Shown here one piece after another: positions 18,792-28,347 of a stretch of 62,447 bases of DNA; position 1 is the stretch's first letter; each line of letters begins with the position of its first letter. Source of the stretch: Mycobacterium sp. E3198 (GTDB lineage Bacteria > Actinomycetota > Actinomycetes > Mycobacteriales > Mycobacteriaceae); assembly GCF_001667015.1 (NCBI RefSeq), contig NZ_LZIS01000226.1, positions 1 through 62,447 on the forward strand, written 5' to 3'. Under the pieces are notes generated by a model that saw only the letters and a program-made list of their open reading frames with translations, ran no database searches and had not been told where the DNA came from. A program made the translations under genes and the position numbers.

Positions 18792-19301
18792 TCACAAGTT
18801 GTTGGCCCCGTCGGCCAAACCGTCGCCGTCGGCGTCGGTGAGCCTGACGTTCCAGTGGCCGTCGCCGTCGGTGTCGACGTACCCCGTCACACCGCCGTCG
18901 GCGGCGCACAGCACCCGGTCGGCCACTCCATCGCCATCGGAGTCGAGCAGCCGGTCGTCGGCCCGCCCCTGCCCGTCGAAGTCAACGAGCGGGCCGCCGG
19001 TGTGCTCGACACCGTCGAGCCCGAACCACCGCAGCTGCCCACCGCGGTCGACCGCCACTCCCCACGTCCCCGATCCCTCGTCGGTAAACCACGCCTCCGG
19101 CGTGCCGTCGTTGTCGACATCGAGGGCGGCGTGGTCGGCCATGCCGTCGCCATCAAAATCGGCCAGCGCGTCGTCCTGCATCCCATCACCGTCGAGATCC
19201 AGGCCGATGGCGTCGAGCCGGCCGTCCCCGTCCAGGTCGAGGTTGGGCTGGCCGTGCCAGATGGCCGCGGCGCCATCATCATTGGCGATGCAGTAGTCCA
19301 T
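18792..19301 (-). CDS. DxDxDG repeat protein, likely calcium binding (Rv3906c homologue)
   Basis: 169 residues, same length as Rv3906c. Almost the whole protein consists of eight DxDxDG-type loops (DLDGDG twice, DFDGDG, DVDNDG, DFDGQG, DSDGDG, DTDGDG, DADGDG), the pattern of EF-hand-like or thrombospondin/dockerin-like Ca2+ sites. It starts MDYCIANDDGAA and has no signal peptide. It is very acidic. It lies 24 bases downstream of pcnA on the same strand. Calcium binding is inferred from the motif; the cellular role is unknown. Type VII export is possible given the neighbouring ESX-2 genes. Confidence 0.75.
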   Translation of the reverse strand: MDYCIANDDGAAAIWHGQPNLDLDGDGRLDAIGLDLDGDGMQDDALADFDGDGMADHAALDVDNDGTPEAWFTDEGSGTWGVAVDRGGQLRWFGLDGVEHTGGPLVDFDGQGRADDRLLDSDGDGVADRVLCAADGGVTGYVDTDGDGHWNVRLTDADGDGLADGANNL

Positions 19302-19325
19302 GCCTACTCGGACGCGCGACCGATG

Positions 19326-20762
19326 CTAGGCGTTCCCGCGCGATTGCCACCACGACAGCAGCTCGGCGGTGGCCTCCTCAGTCGTCAGCGGCCCGCGCTC
19401 CAGCCGCAGCTCCTTCAGATACCGCCACGCCTCCCCGACCTGCGGGCCGGCCGGGATCCCGAGCAGCTCCATGATCGCGTTGCCGTCCAGATCGGGGCGC
19501 ACCCGCGCCAGGTCCTCCTGCGCGGCCAGTTCGGCGATGCGCTCCTCCAGCCGGTCGTAGTTGGCCTGCAGCCGCGCGGCCCGGCGCTTGTTGCGCGTCG
19601 TGCAGTCGGCGCGTACCAGCTTGTGCAACCGGGGCAGCAGCGGCCCCGCGTCGGTGACGTAGCGGCGCACCGCCGAATCGGTCCATTTGCCGTCGCCGTA
19701 GCCGTGGAACCGCAGATGCAGGAACACCAGCTGCGAGACGTCGTCGACCATCTGCTTGGAGTACTTCAGCGCCCGCAGCCGCTTGCGGACCATCTTGGCG
19801 CCGACCACCTCGTGGTGGTGAAAGCTCACCCCGCCGTTGGCCTCGTGCCGCCGGGTCGCGGGCTTGCCGATGTCGTGCAGCAGGGCGGCCCAGCGCAGCA
19901 CCAGATCGGGCCCGTCGTCCTCCAGCGCGATCGCCTGGCGCAGCACCGTCAGCGAATGCTGGTAGACGTCCTTGTGCTGGTGGTGTTCGTCGATGGCCAT
20001 CCGCATGCCGCCGACCTCGGGCAGCACCACCTCCCCCATCCCGGTCTCGACCAGCAGGTCGATGCCGGCCACCGGGTCGTCGCCCAGCAGCATCTTGTCC
20101 AGTTCGGCGGCCACCCGCTCGGCGCTGATCCGCTCCAGCTGCGGGGCCATCTCCTCGATCGCCTGATACACCCGCGGGGCGACGGCGAAGCGGAGCTGGG
20201 ACACGAACCGCGCGGCGCGCAGCATGCGCAGCGGGTCGTCGCCGAAGGACACCTGCGGCGCCGCCGGGGTGTCGAGCACCCGTGCCGCCAGCGCCGCCAA
20301 ACCGCCCAGCGGATCGAGGAATTCGCCCGGGCCCGCTGGCGTGACGCGCACGGCCATCGCGTTGACCGTGAAATCGCGGCGCGCCAGATCGTCCTCGAGG
20401 CGCTCGCCGAACCGCACCTCGGGTTTGCGCGACACCTGGTCGTAGGCGTCGGCCCGGAAGGTGGTGATCTCCAGCCGATAGTCGCCCTTGCCGACGCCGA
20501 CGGTGCCGAACCGGATCCCGGTCTCCCACACCGCGTCGGCCCACCGGCGCAGCAACTCCTGCACCTGCTCGGGACGGGCGTCGGTGGCGAAGTCCAGGTC
20601 GGGGCTGAGCCTGCCCAGCAGCGCGTCGCGCACCGAACCGCCGACGAGGTACAGCTCGTGGCCGGCGGCGTCGAACAGGGAGCCGACCTCGCGCAGCACG
20701 GGGGCGTGCTTGTTCAGGGCGACCGCGGCGGCGGTCAGCAGCTCGGCATCGGCGTCAGGCAC
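19326..20762 (-). CDS. pcnA: CCA-adding tRNA nucleotidyltransferase
   Basis: 478 residues, GTG start. It adds or repairs the 3' CCA end of tRNAs. The nucleotidyltransferase head has GGSVRDALLGR followed by the metal-binding DLDFATDA near residues 57-63, with the conserved RRDFTVNAMA. The C-terminal part has an HD domain (HQHKDVYQHSL, LLHDIGKPATR, FHHHEVVG), which in this bacterial subgroup gives phosphohydrolase activity. Annotated pcnA in M. tuberculosis (Rv3907c), although it is a CCA enzyme rather than poly(A) polymerase by family features. Divergent from mutT4 with about 110 bases between. Confidence 0.92.
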   Translation of the reverse strand: MPDADAELLTAAAVALNKHAPVLREVGSLFDAAGHELYLVGGSVRDALLGRLSPDLDFATDARPEQVQELLRRWADAVWETGIRFGTVGVGKGDYRLEITTFRADAYDQVSRKPEVRFGERLEDDLARRDFTVNAMAVRVTPAGPGEFLDPLGGLAALAARVLDTPAAPQVSFGDDPLRMLRAARFVSQLRFAVAPRVYQAIEEMAPQLERISAERVAAELDKMLLGDDPVAGIDLLVETGMGEVVLPEVGGMRMAIDEHHQHKDVYQHSLTVLRQAIALEDDGPDLVLRWAALLHDIGKPATRRHEANGGVSFHHHEVVGAKMVRKRLRALKYSKQMVDDVSQLVFLHLRFHGYGDGKWTDSAVRRYVTDAGPLLPRLHKLVRADCTTRNKRRAARLQANYDRLEERIAELAAQEDLARVRPDLDGNAIMELLGIPAGPQVGEAWRYLKELRLERGPLTTEEATAELLSWWQSRGNA

Positions 20763-20859
20763 GTTCGATCAGCGTAGTCGGGTGACGCGCCCGCCACCGA
20801 CGCCGCCGCCGCACGGCGGCCGAGCGGCGAGTATGTCCTGAAGGACGACCCCCGCCAGC

Positions 20860-20865
20860 TACTAT
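20860..20865 (+). promoter_or_regulatory. Likely -10 element for a leaderless mutT4 transcript
   Basis: TACTAT matches the mycobacterial SigA -10 hexamer and ends 7 bases before the GTG of mutT4, so transcription would begin at or next to the start codon. No Shine-Dalgarno is visible. A poor -35 (TCCTGA) lies about 18 bases upstream. Confidence 0.45.
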
Positions 20866-20872
20866 CGCTTGG

Positions 20873-21607
20873 GTGTCCGACGCCGAACAAGCCAGACCAC
20901 GTCGACGCCGGGGGCGGCGCCGGCGTCGTGGCGGCGGCGCGGCCGAGAACCCCACCACCGACACCCCCGCCAACGGCGACGCCCCAGCGACCAAACCGCG
21001 GCGACCCCGCCCGCCCCGCCGGGGGCCGGAGCGACTCAAGACGGTCCACGAAACGTCCGCCGGGGGCCTGGTCATCGACGGCATCGACGGCCCGCGCGAC
21101 GAGCAGGTCGCCGCGCTGATCGGTCGCGTCGACCGGCGTGGACGCATGCTGTGGTCGCTGCCCAAGGGACACATCGAGGTCGGTGAGACCGCCGAACAGA
21201 CCGCCATCCGTGAGGTCGCCGAGGAGACCGGGATCCGCGGCAGCGTGCTGGCCGCGCTGGGCCGCATCGACTACTGGTTCGTCACCGACGGCCGCCGCGT
21301 GCACAAGACGGTGCATCATTATTTGATGCGCTTCTCGGGCGGCGAGCTGTCCGACGAGGACCTCGAGGTGGCCGAGGTGGCCTGGGTGCCGATCCACGAA
21401 CTGCCGTCGCGGCTGGCCTACGCCGACGAGCGCCGGCTGGCCCAGGTCGCCGACGAGCTGATCGACACGCTGCAAAACGACGGCGTCGACGCGCTGCCGT
21501 CGCTGCCGCCCAGCACGCCCCGGCGGCGCCCGCAGACGCATTCGCGCACCCGGCATTCGGACAAGCGCGTCGCGGGCCGGAAGAACGGTCACGGGCCCGG
21601 GCCGTGA
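20873..21607 (+). CDS. mutT4: MutT4, Nudix hydrolase
   Basis: 244 residues, GTG start. A very basic N-terminal tail (RRRRGRRRRRGG) of about 45 residues precedes a Nudix domain with the signature GHIEVGETAEQTAIREVAEETG (here positions about 100-121), which supplies the metal-binding glutamates. It probably hydrolyses oxidised or other nucleoside diphosphate derivatives; family members called MutT protect against mutagenic nucleotides, though this paralogue's substrate is uncertain. The stop overlaps the start of the next gene (GTGA), suggesting a mutT4-Rv3909-murJ operon. Confidence 0.88.
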   Translation: MSDAEQARPRRRRGRRRRRGGGAAENPTTDTPANGDAPATKPRRPRPPRRGPERLKTVHETSAGGLVIDGIDGPRDEQVAALIGRVDRRGRMLWSLPKGHIEVGETAEQTAIREVAEETGIRGSVLAALGRIDYWFVTDGRRVHKTVHHYLMRFSGGELSDEDLEVAEVAWVPIHELPSRLAYADERRLAQVADELIDTLQNDGVDALPSLPPSTPRRRPQTHSRTRHSDKRVAGRKNGHGPGP

Positions 21608-23994
21608 CGCCGCCGCGACTCTGCTGGGCCGGCCTGTTGCGCCTCGCCGCAGTGGTTGCCATCGTGGCCGGTTCCGCGGCCCTCGTCGGGCCCGCCCCGC
21701 GCGCCGCCGCGGGTGAGCCCGGGGACACGCCGTTCGTCCGGGTCCGCATCGACCAGGTGACGCCCGACGTCGTCACCACGACGAGCCCGCCCGTCGTCAC
21801 CGTCAGCGGCATGGTCACCAACATCGGTGACCGCCCCGTCCGCGACGTCATGGTCCGCCTCGAGCACGCGCCGGCCGTCGCGGACTCGGCGGCGCTGCGC
21901 ACCTCGCTGGACGGCAACACCGACCAGTACCAGCCCGCCGCCGACTTCCTCACCGTCGCGCCCGAACTGCAGCGCGGGCAGCAGGCCGGCTTCACGCTGT
22001 CGGCCCCGCTGCGCTCGACGACCAAGCCGTCGCTGGGGATGGACAAGCCCGCGATCTACCCCGTCCTGGTCAACGTCAACGGCACCCCCGACTACGGCGC
22101 CCCCGCCCGCCTCGACAACGCGCGGTTCCTGCTGCCCGTGGTCGGCGTGCCCCCCGATCAGGCCGACGACGTCGGCTCCGCCGTCGCGCCCGACACCTCC
22201 AAACCCGTGTGGATCACCATGCTGTGGCCGCTGGCCGACAAGCCGCGCCTGTCCCCCGGCGTCCCGGGCGGCACCATCCCGGTCCGGTTGGTGGACGACG
22301 ACCTGGCCACCTCGCTGGCCACCGGCGGCCGGCTCGACATCCTGCTCTCCGCGGCCGAGGTCGCCACCAGCCACGACGTCGACCCCGACGGCGCCGTCAG
22401 CCATGCGCTGTGCCTGGCCGTGGACCCCGACCTGCTCGTCACCGTCAACGCGATGACCGGCGGCTATGTGGTGTCCAATTCGCCCGACGGCCCCGCTCAG
22501 CTACCGGGCACCCCGACGCATCCCGGCACCGGGCAGGCCGCCGCGACCGAGTGGTTGAACCGGCTGCGCACGCTGGCCCACCACACCTGCGTGGCGCCGC
22601 TGCCCTACGCGCAAGCCGACCTGGACGCCCTGCAGCGCGTCAACGACCCCGGGCTGAGCGCGACCGCCACCACCGACGTCGGGGGCATCGTCGACCGCAT
22701 CCTCGACGTGCCGTCGACCCGCGGGGCCACGCTGCTGCCCGACGGCCCGCTGACGAGCCGCGCGGTCAGCCTGCTCAGCGCCAACGACAGCACGGTCGCG
22801 ATCGCCGCCGGCGACCTCTCCGCCCAGGAACAGACCAGCGACGCCGTCGACACCGCGCCCAGGCGGCTCTCGCCGCAGGTGGTGGTCGCGCCGTTCGACC
22901 CGGCCGTGGGGGCCGCGCTGGCCGGCGCCGGCAACAGCCCCGTCGTCCCCACCTACCTGGACTCCTCGCTGGCCGTGCGGCTGTCGCACGACTCGGACAC
23001 CGCCCGGCGCCAGGACGCGCTGGGCTCCATCTTCTGGCACGCCCTGCAGCATGACGCCGCGCCGCGCACCCAGCTCCTGGTGCCGCCGGCGATGTGGAGC
23101 CTGCAGGCCGACGACGCGCAGGTCATCCTCACCGCGCTGGCCACCACCATCCGGTCCGGTCTGGCGGTGCCCCGACCGCTGCCGGCGGTCATCGCGGAGG
23201 CCAACCAGCCCGGAAAGGCCCGCACCGAGCCGGCGCCGCAGGCGGGCCTCGACGGGCCCGGTCGCGGCCGCATCAGCGACGACGTGACCGGCATTATCGC
23301 GGGCCAGGTCGGCCGGCTGTGGGGCCTGACCTCCGCGCTGACCACCGACGAGCGCACCGGGCTGACCGGCGTCCAGTACACCGCGCCGCTGCGCGAGGAC
23401 ATGCTGCGCGCGCTGAGCCAGGCCGAACCGCCGGACACCCGCAACGGGCTGGCCCAGGAGCGCCTGGCGGTGGTCGGCAAGACGATCAACGACCTGTTCG
23501 GCGCCGTGACGATCGTGAACCCCGGCGGCTCCTACACCCTGGCCACCGAGCACAGCCCGCTGCCGCTGGCGCTGCACAACGGCCTGGCCGTTCCGATCCG
23601 GGTGCGGCTGCAGGTCGACGCCCCGCCCGGGATGCGGGTGAGCGACGTCGGACAGATCGAACTGCCGCCCGGATACCTGCCGCTGCGGGTGCCGATCGAA
23701 GTGAACTTCACCCAGCGCGTCGCGGTCGACGTGACGCTGCGCACCCCGGACGGCATGCGGCTGGGCGACCCGGTGCGGTTGTCGGTCCACTCCAACGCCT
23801 ACGGCAAGGTGCTGTTCGCCATCACGCTGTCCGCCGCGGCGGTGCTGGTGCTGCTGGCCGGACGCCGGCTGTGGCACCGGTTCCGCGGCCAACCCGACCG
23901 CGCCGACCTCGACCGTCCGGATCCACCCCACGCTGGCCCCGCCGACCTGCGCGACGAGATCGACGATCGCGTCGATCAGCAGCACAGAGTATGA
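21604..23994 (+). CDS. Large exported membrane-anchored protein (Rv3909 homologue)
   Basis: 796 residues, GTG start overlapping the mutT4 stop. A signal sequence (LLRLAAVVAIVAGSAALVGPAPRAAAG) leads an extracellular body with immunoglobulin-like beta segments, closed by one C-terminal membrane helix (LFAITLSAAAVLVLLAGRRLW) and a short basic/acidic cytosolic tail. The family is conserved in actinobacteria beside murJ, but its function is not established; the position suggests a role in cell-wall synthesis. The stop overlaps the start of murJ (ATGA). Confidence 0.82.
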   Translation: MTPPRLCWAGLLRLAAVVAIVAGSAALVGPAPRAAAGEPGDTPFVRVRIDQVTPDVVTTTSPPVVTVSGMVTNIGDRPVRDVMVRLEHAPAVADSAALRTSLDGNTDQYQPAADFLTVAPELQRGQQAGFTLSAPLRSTTKPSLGMDKPAIYPVLVNVNGTPDYGAPARLDNARFLLPVVGVPPDQADDVGSAVAPDTSKPVWITMLWPLADKPRLSPGVPGGTIPVRLVDDDLATSLATGGRLDILLSAAEVATSHDVDPDGAVSHALCLAVDPDLLVTVNAMTGGYVVSNSPDGPAQLPGTPTHPGTGQAAATEWLNRLRTLAHHTCVAPLPYAQADLDALQRVNDPGLSATATTDVGGIVDRILDVPSTRGATLLPDGPLTSRAVSLLSANDSTVAIAAGDLSAQEQTSDAVDTAPRRLSPQVVVAPFDPAVGAALAGAGNSPVVPTYLDSSLAVRLSHDSDTARRQDALGSIFWHALQHDAAPRTQLLVPPAMWSLQADDAQVILTALATTIRSGLAVPRPLPAVIAEANQPGKARTEPAPQAGLDGPGRGRISDDVTGIIAGQVGRLWGLTSALTTDERTGLTGVQYTAPLREDMLRALSQAEPPDTRNGLAQERLAVVGKTINDLFGAVTIVNPGGSYTLATEHSPLPLALHNGLAVPIRVRLQVDAPPGMRVSDVGQIELPPGYLPLRVPIEVNFTQRVAVDVTLRTPDGMRLGDPVRLSVHSNAYGKVLFAITLSAAAVLVLLAGRRLWHRFRGQPDRADLDRPDPPHAGPADLRDEIDDRVDQQHRV

Positions 23995-26900
23995 GCCCCG
24001 CCCCTCGACACGCGCAGTCCCAGGCACCGCGGCAGCCGCACCGCGTGCCGCCCTCGGCGCGCCGGATCCGCCCGGGCCCGCCGACGGGTCCGCTGCCGCC
24101 GGTGCCGGAGCTGTCGCGGCGCCGCCCCGAACTGTCCGACGCCGCCCTGGTCTCGCGGTCGTGGGCGATGGCGTTCGCCACGCTGATCAGCCGTCTCACC
24201 GGGTTCGCGCGGATCGTCGTGCTGGCCGCCATCCTGGGCGCCGCGCTGTCCAGCGCCTTCTCGGTGGCCAACCAGCTGCCGAACCTGGTCGCGGCGCTCG
24301 TGCTGGAGGCGACGTTCACCGCGATCTTCGTGCCGGTGCTGGCCCGCGCCGAGCAAAGCGACCCCGACGGCGGCGCGGCGTTCGTGCGGCGCCTGGTCAC
24401 GCTGACGACCGCGCTGCTGGTGCTCGCCACGGCGCTGTCGGTGCTGGCCGCCCCGCTGCTGGTGCGGCTGATGCTGGGCCGCTCCCCGCAGGTCAACGAG
24501 CCGCTGACCACCGCGTTCGCCTACCTGCTGCTGCCGCAGGTGCTGGCGTACGGGCTGACCTCGGTGTTCATGGCGATCCTGAACACCCGCAACGTGTTCG
24601 GCCCGACGGCGTGGGCGCCGGTCGTCAACAACGTCGTCGCGCTGGCCACCCTGGGCGTATATCTGGCCGTGCCCGGCGAGCTCTCCGTCGACCCCGTCCG
24701 GATGGGCAACGCCAAGCTGCTGGTGCTCGGCACCGGCACCACCCTGGGCGTGTTCGCGCAGACCGGCGTGCTGCTGGTGGCGCTGAAGCGCCAGCGGGTG
24801 AGCCTGCGCCCGCTGTGGGGCATCGACGAGCGCCTCAAGCGATTCGGCACGATGGCCGCGGCGATGGTGCTCTACGTGCTGATCAGCCAGCTCGGTCTGG
24901 TGATCGGCAACCAGATCGCCAGCACCGCGGCGGCCTCGGGTCCGGCGATCTACAACTACACCTGGCTGGTGCTGCAGCTGCCGTTCGGCATGATCGGCGT
25001 GACGGTGCTGACCGTGGTGATGCCGCGGCTGAGCCGCAACGCCGCGGCCGACGACACCAAGGCCGTGCTCGCCGACCTGTCGCTGGCCACCCGGCTGACG
25101 CTGATCACCCTGATCCCGATCGTGGCGTTCATGACCGTCGGCGGGCCCGCGATCGGCAGCGCGCTGTTCGCCTACGGGCACTTCGGCGGGGTCGACGCCG
25201 GCTACCTGGGTGCGGCGATCGCGTTGTCGGCGTTCACCCTGATCCCGTACGGGCTGGTGCTGCTGCAGCTGCGCGTCTTCTACGCCCGCGAACAGCCCTG
25301 GATGCCGATCGTGATCATCCTCGTCATCACCGCGGTCAAGATCGCCGGCTCGGTGCTGGCCCCCCACCTCACCGGCGACCCGAAGCTGGTGGCCGGGTTC
25401 CTCGGCCTGGCCAACGGCGTCGGCTTCCTGGCCGGCGCCATCGTCGGTTACTACCTGTTGCGCCGCGCGCTGCTGCCGGGCGGCGGGCACCTGATCGCCG
25501 TGCGTGAGGTGCGCACGATCCTGGTGACGATCGTCGCGTCGATGCTGGGCGGTTTGGTCGCGCACGTGGCCGATCGGCTGCTGGGGTTGGCCCGGCTCAC
25601 CGCGCACGGCGGCGCCGGTTCGCTGCTGCGGTTGCTGGTGCTGGCGATCATCATGCTGCCAATCCTGGCGACCGTCCTGGTCCGCGCCCACGTGCCCGAG
25701 GCCGACGCCGCGCTGGCCGTCGTCCGGCGCCGAATTCCGGGCCTCGGCGGCAACCGGATCGCGCAGCCGCCGGCCCGCAAACCGGCTGCACCAGAGGGAT
25801 CGTCTCGGCAGGGTCCGGTCACGTACCCTGAGCAGAGGAATTCGTCCCCGCCGGGGGTCAAAGCGGTCCAGGAGCCGATCCGGCGCAGGCCTCCGGAGCG
25901 GGTCGCCAACACCCGTGGAGCGAAAGGACCGGAGGTGACCGACCGCCCAGTGGAGAGCGCATCCAGCGCTGGATCCGGCTTGGGGTCGGGTGCCGACAAG
26001 CCCCCGGACCGAGCAAGGCCGGCCGCCGACGATTTTCAGCCCGACATTCCGCGCGAGCCCGAGCCGCGGTCCGCCCCGCGCCCCGCCGACCGGCTGAACG
26101 GCGATCTCTCGACCGAAAAGCACCGTGCCGCAGCACCGTTCGACCCGCCCCGCGACCGGGTCGGCGAATCCGGGCCGGAGGATGTCCACCTGGTTCCCGG
26201 CGCCCGCATCTCTAACGGCCGGTACCGGCTGCTGGTCTTCCACGGCGGCGCGCCGCCCCTGCAGTTCTGGCAGGCGCTGGACACCGCACTGGACAGGCAG
26301 GTGGCGCTGACCTTCGTCGATCCGGACGGCGCGCTGCCCGACGAGGTGCTGCAAGACATCCTGTCGCGCACCCTGCGGCTGAGCCGGATCGACAAGCCCG
26401 GCATCGCCCGGGTGCTGGACGTGGTGCACAGCGGGGCCGGCGGCCTGGTCGTGTCCGAGTGGATCCGCGGCGGTTCGCTGCAGGAGGTGGCCGACACCTC
26501 GCCATCGCCCATCGGCGCCGTCCGGGCCATGCAGTCGCTGGCCGCCGCCGCCGACGCGGCCCACCGCGCCGGCGTCGCCCTGTCCATCGACCACCCCAAC
26601 CGGGTGCGCGTCAGCATCGACGGCGACGTCGTGCTGGCCTACCCCGCGACCATGCCCGACGCCAACCCGCAAGGCGACATCCGCGGCATCGGCGCCGCAC
26701 TCTATGCCCTTCTGGTCAACCGGTGGCCCCTGCCGGAGTCCGGGGTGCGAAGCGGGCTGGCGCCGGCGGAGCGGGACTCGGCGGGCAATCCCGTCGAACC
26801 CATGGTCATCGACCGTGACATCCCCTTCCAGATTTCCGCGGTTGCCGTCCGCGCGGTTCAGGAGGACGGCGGAATACGCAGCGCTTCAACACTTTTGAAC

Positions 26901-27656
26901 CTGCTCCAGCAGGCCACCGCGGTGGCCGACCGCACCGAAGTGCTCGGACCGATCGACGATTCGCCGCCACCGCCGATCACCCGGACGTCCACCGGCAGCG
27001 AGTATGCGACTTTCGTACGCCGGCGCCGCAACGTGCTGATCGGCGTCGGCGCCGCCCTCGCCGTCATCGTGGTCGCCCTGCTGGTCCTGGCCTCGGTGGT
27101 CAGCAAGATCTTCGGCAACGTCGGGGGCCTCAACAAAGACGAGCTGGGTTTGAACGGCCCGTCGTCGTCGGTGTCGTCCTCGGCCCCCAGTTCGGCCGCC
27201 GCGGGCAGCGTCGTCAAACCCACGAAGGCGACCGTCTTCTCCCCCGACGGCGACGCCGACAATCCCGGCACGGCCGGGCAGGCGATCGATGGCGACCCCA
27301 CCACCGCGTGGGCGACAGAGGTCTATACCGACGCCGTCCCGTTCCCCAGCTTCAAGCAGGGCGAAGGGCTGATACTGCAGTTGCCGAAGCCCACCGTGGT
27401 CGGCCAGGTCACCATCGACACGCCCAGCACCGGCACCAAGGTCGAGATCCGCGCGTCATCCACGGCGTCGCCATCGAAGCTCGACGCCACCACCGTGCTG
27501 GCTCCGGCCTTCATGCTCAAGCCCGGTCATAACGTCATCCCGGTCCGGGCCGGCGCGGCGACCTCGAACCTGCTGATATGGATCTCCACGCTGGGAACCA
27601 CCGACGGCAAGAGCCAGGCCGGCTTTTCGGAAATCACGGTTCAGGCCGCCTCCTGA
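23991..27656 (+). CDS. murJ: MurJ (MviN) lipid II flippase fused to a pseudokinase and an extracellular domain
   Basis: 1221 residues from an ATG overlapping the Rv3909 stop. A basic, Pro-rich N-terminus is followed by 14 predicted membrane helices of the MOP flippase (about residues 55-570), which moves lipid II across the membrane. A disordered linker leads to a protein-kinase-like domain (about 735-980) lacking the HRD and DFG catalytic motifs, one membrane helix near 1013 and an extracellular beta domain (about 1065-1221). In M. tuberculosis the pseudokinase is phosphorylated by PknB and recruits FhaA. PknB is encoded in this same window. The open frame extends upstream into Rv3909, but that part is not translated. 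Confidence 0.92.
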   Translation: MSPAPRHAQSQAPRQPHRVPPSARRIRPGPPTGPLPPVPELSRRRPELSDAALVSRSWAMAFATLISRLTGFARIVVLAAILGAALSSAFSVANQLPNLVAALVLEATFTAIFVPVLARAEQSDPDGGAAFVRRLVTLTTALLVLATALSVLAAPLLVRLMLGRSPQVNEPLTTAFAYLLLPQVLAYGLTSVFMAILNTRNVFGPTAWAPVVNNVVALATLGVYLAVPGELSVDPVRMGNAKLLVLGTGTTLGVFAQTGVLLVALKRQRVSLRPLWGIDERLKRFGTMAAAMVLYVLISQLGLVIGNQIASTAAASGPAIYNYTWLVLQLPFGMIGVTVLTVVMPRLSRNAAADDTKAVLADLSLATRLTLITLIPIVAFMTVGGPAIGSALFAYGHFGGVDAGYLGAAIALSAFTLIPYGLVLLQLRVFYAREQPWMPIVIILVITAVKIAGSVLAPHLTGDPKLVAGFLGLANGVGFLAGAIVGYYLLRRALLPGGGHLIAVREVRTILVTIVASMLGGLVAHVADRLLGLARLTAHGGAGSLLRLLVLAIIMLPILATVLVRAHVPEADAALAVVRRRIPGLGGNRIAQPPARKPAAPEGSSRQGPVTYPEQRNSSPPGVKAVQEPIRRRPPERVANTRGAKGPEVTDRPVESASSAGSGLGSGADKPPDRARPAADDFQPDIPREPEPRSAPRPADRLNGDLSTEKHRAAAPFDPPRDRVGESGPEDVHLVPGARISNGRYRLLVFHGGAPPLQFWQALDTALDRQVALTFVDPDGALPDEVLQDILSRTLRLSRIDKPGIARVLDVVHSGAGGLVVSEWIRGGSLQEVADTSPSPIGAVRAMQSLAAAADAAHRAGVALSIDHPNRVRVSIDGDVVLAYPATMPDANPQGDIRGIGAALYALLVNRWPLPESGVRSGLAPAERDSAGNPVEPMVIDRDIPFQISAVAVRAVQEDGGIRSASTLLNLLQQATAVADRTEVLGPIDDSPPPPITRTSTGSEYATFVRRRRNVLIGVGAALAVIVVALLVLASVVSKIFGNVGGLNKDELGLNGPSSSVSSSAPSSAAAGSVVKPTKATVFSPDGDADNPGTAGQAIDGDPTTAWATEVYTDAVPFPSFKQGEGLILQLPKPTVVGQVTIDTPSTGTKVEIRASSTASPSKLDATTVLAPAFMLKPGHNVIPVRAGAATSNLLIWISTLGTTDGKSQAGFSEITVQAAS

Positions 27657-27720
27657 CGACGCTCACAAGATCTCGCTTTGGTGAAGTGCCGCGCGACCCC
27701 CGATTGGTTACTGTCCGGCC

Positions 27721-28347
27721 GTGGGTCTCGGGGACGGGGAATCAAGGGGTGAGAGCCGCAGCGAACGCACGGACGCCGAGCTGCTGGCCGCCCACGTCGC
27801 CGGCGACCGCGGCGCCTTCAGCGAGTTATTCCACCGCCACCAACGCCAACTGCACCGCCTGGCGCGGCTGACCACCCGCACGCGCGAGGACGCCGAAGAC
27901 GCGCTGCAGGACGCGATGCTCTCGGCGCACCGCGGCGCGGGTTCGTTCCGGCACGATGCGGCGGTCGGCAGCTGGCTGCACCGCATCGTCGTCAACGCCT
28001 GCCTGGACCGGCTGCGCCGCACCAAGGCGCACCCGACCGCGCCGCTGGACGACGTCTATCCCGTCGCCGATCGCACGGCCCAGGTCGAGACGGCCATCGT
28101 GGTGCACCGGGCCCTGATGCGGCTGCCGGTCGAGCAACGGGCGGCGGTGGTGGCCGTCGACATGCAGGGATACTCGGTCGCCGATACCGCCGCCCTCTTG
28201 GGCGTCGCGGAGGGCACCGTCAAGAGCCGGTGCTCCCGCGCCCGGGTCCGGCTCGCCGAGTTGCTCGGCTACCTGAACGCCGGTCCCGACCTGGCCCCTC
28301 CCATGGTCGTGAGGCAGCGCATGACGGACACTGGGGCGGATGGGTGA
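27721..28347 (+). CDS. sigM: SigM, ECF RNA polymerase sigma factor
   Basis: 208 residues from GTG. Sigma region 2 (LLAAHVAGDRGAFSELFHRH through AGSFRHDAAVGSWLHRIVVNACLDRLRR) and region 4 (LPVEQRAAVVAVDMQGYSVADTAALLGVAEGTVKSRCSRAR) are intact. SigM in M. tuberculosis controls ESX-4 esx genes and surface-related genes. The last 8 bases overlap rsmA, the anti-sigma gene, as usual for coupled sigma/anti-sigma pairs. The exact start is uncertain. Confidence 0.9.
   Translation: MGLGDGESRGESRSERTDAELLAAHVAGDRGAFSELFHRHQRQLHRLARLTTRTREDAEDALQDAMLSAHRGAGSFRHDAAVGSWLHRIVVNACLDRLRRTKAHPTAPLDDVYPVADRTAQVETAIVVHRALMRLPVEQRAAVVAVDMQGYSVADTAALLGVAEGTVKSRCSRARVRLAELLGYLNAGPDLAPPMVVRQRMTDTGADG

Noticed and set aside
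23094..23990. Upstream extension of the murJ frame
   Set aside because: It overlaps Rv3909 out of frame, is Arg/Pro-rich and has no similarity to the flippase; the ATGA overlap at 23991 gives the better start.
23976..26672. An 898-residue open frame on the minus strand across murJ
   Set aside because: It is antisense to the clearly conserved murJ, with low-complexity His/Gln/Arg/Gly-rich composition typical of an accidental frame in high-GC DNA.
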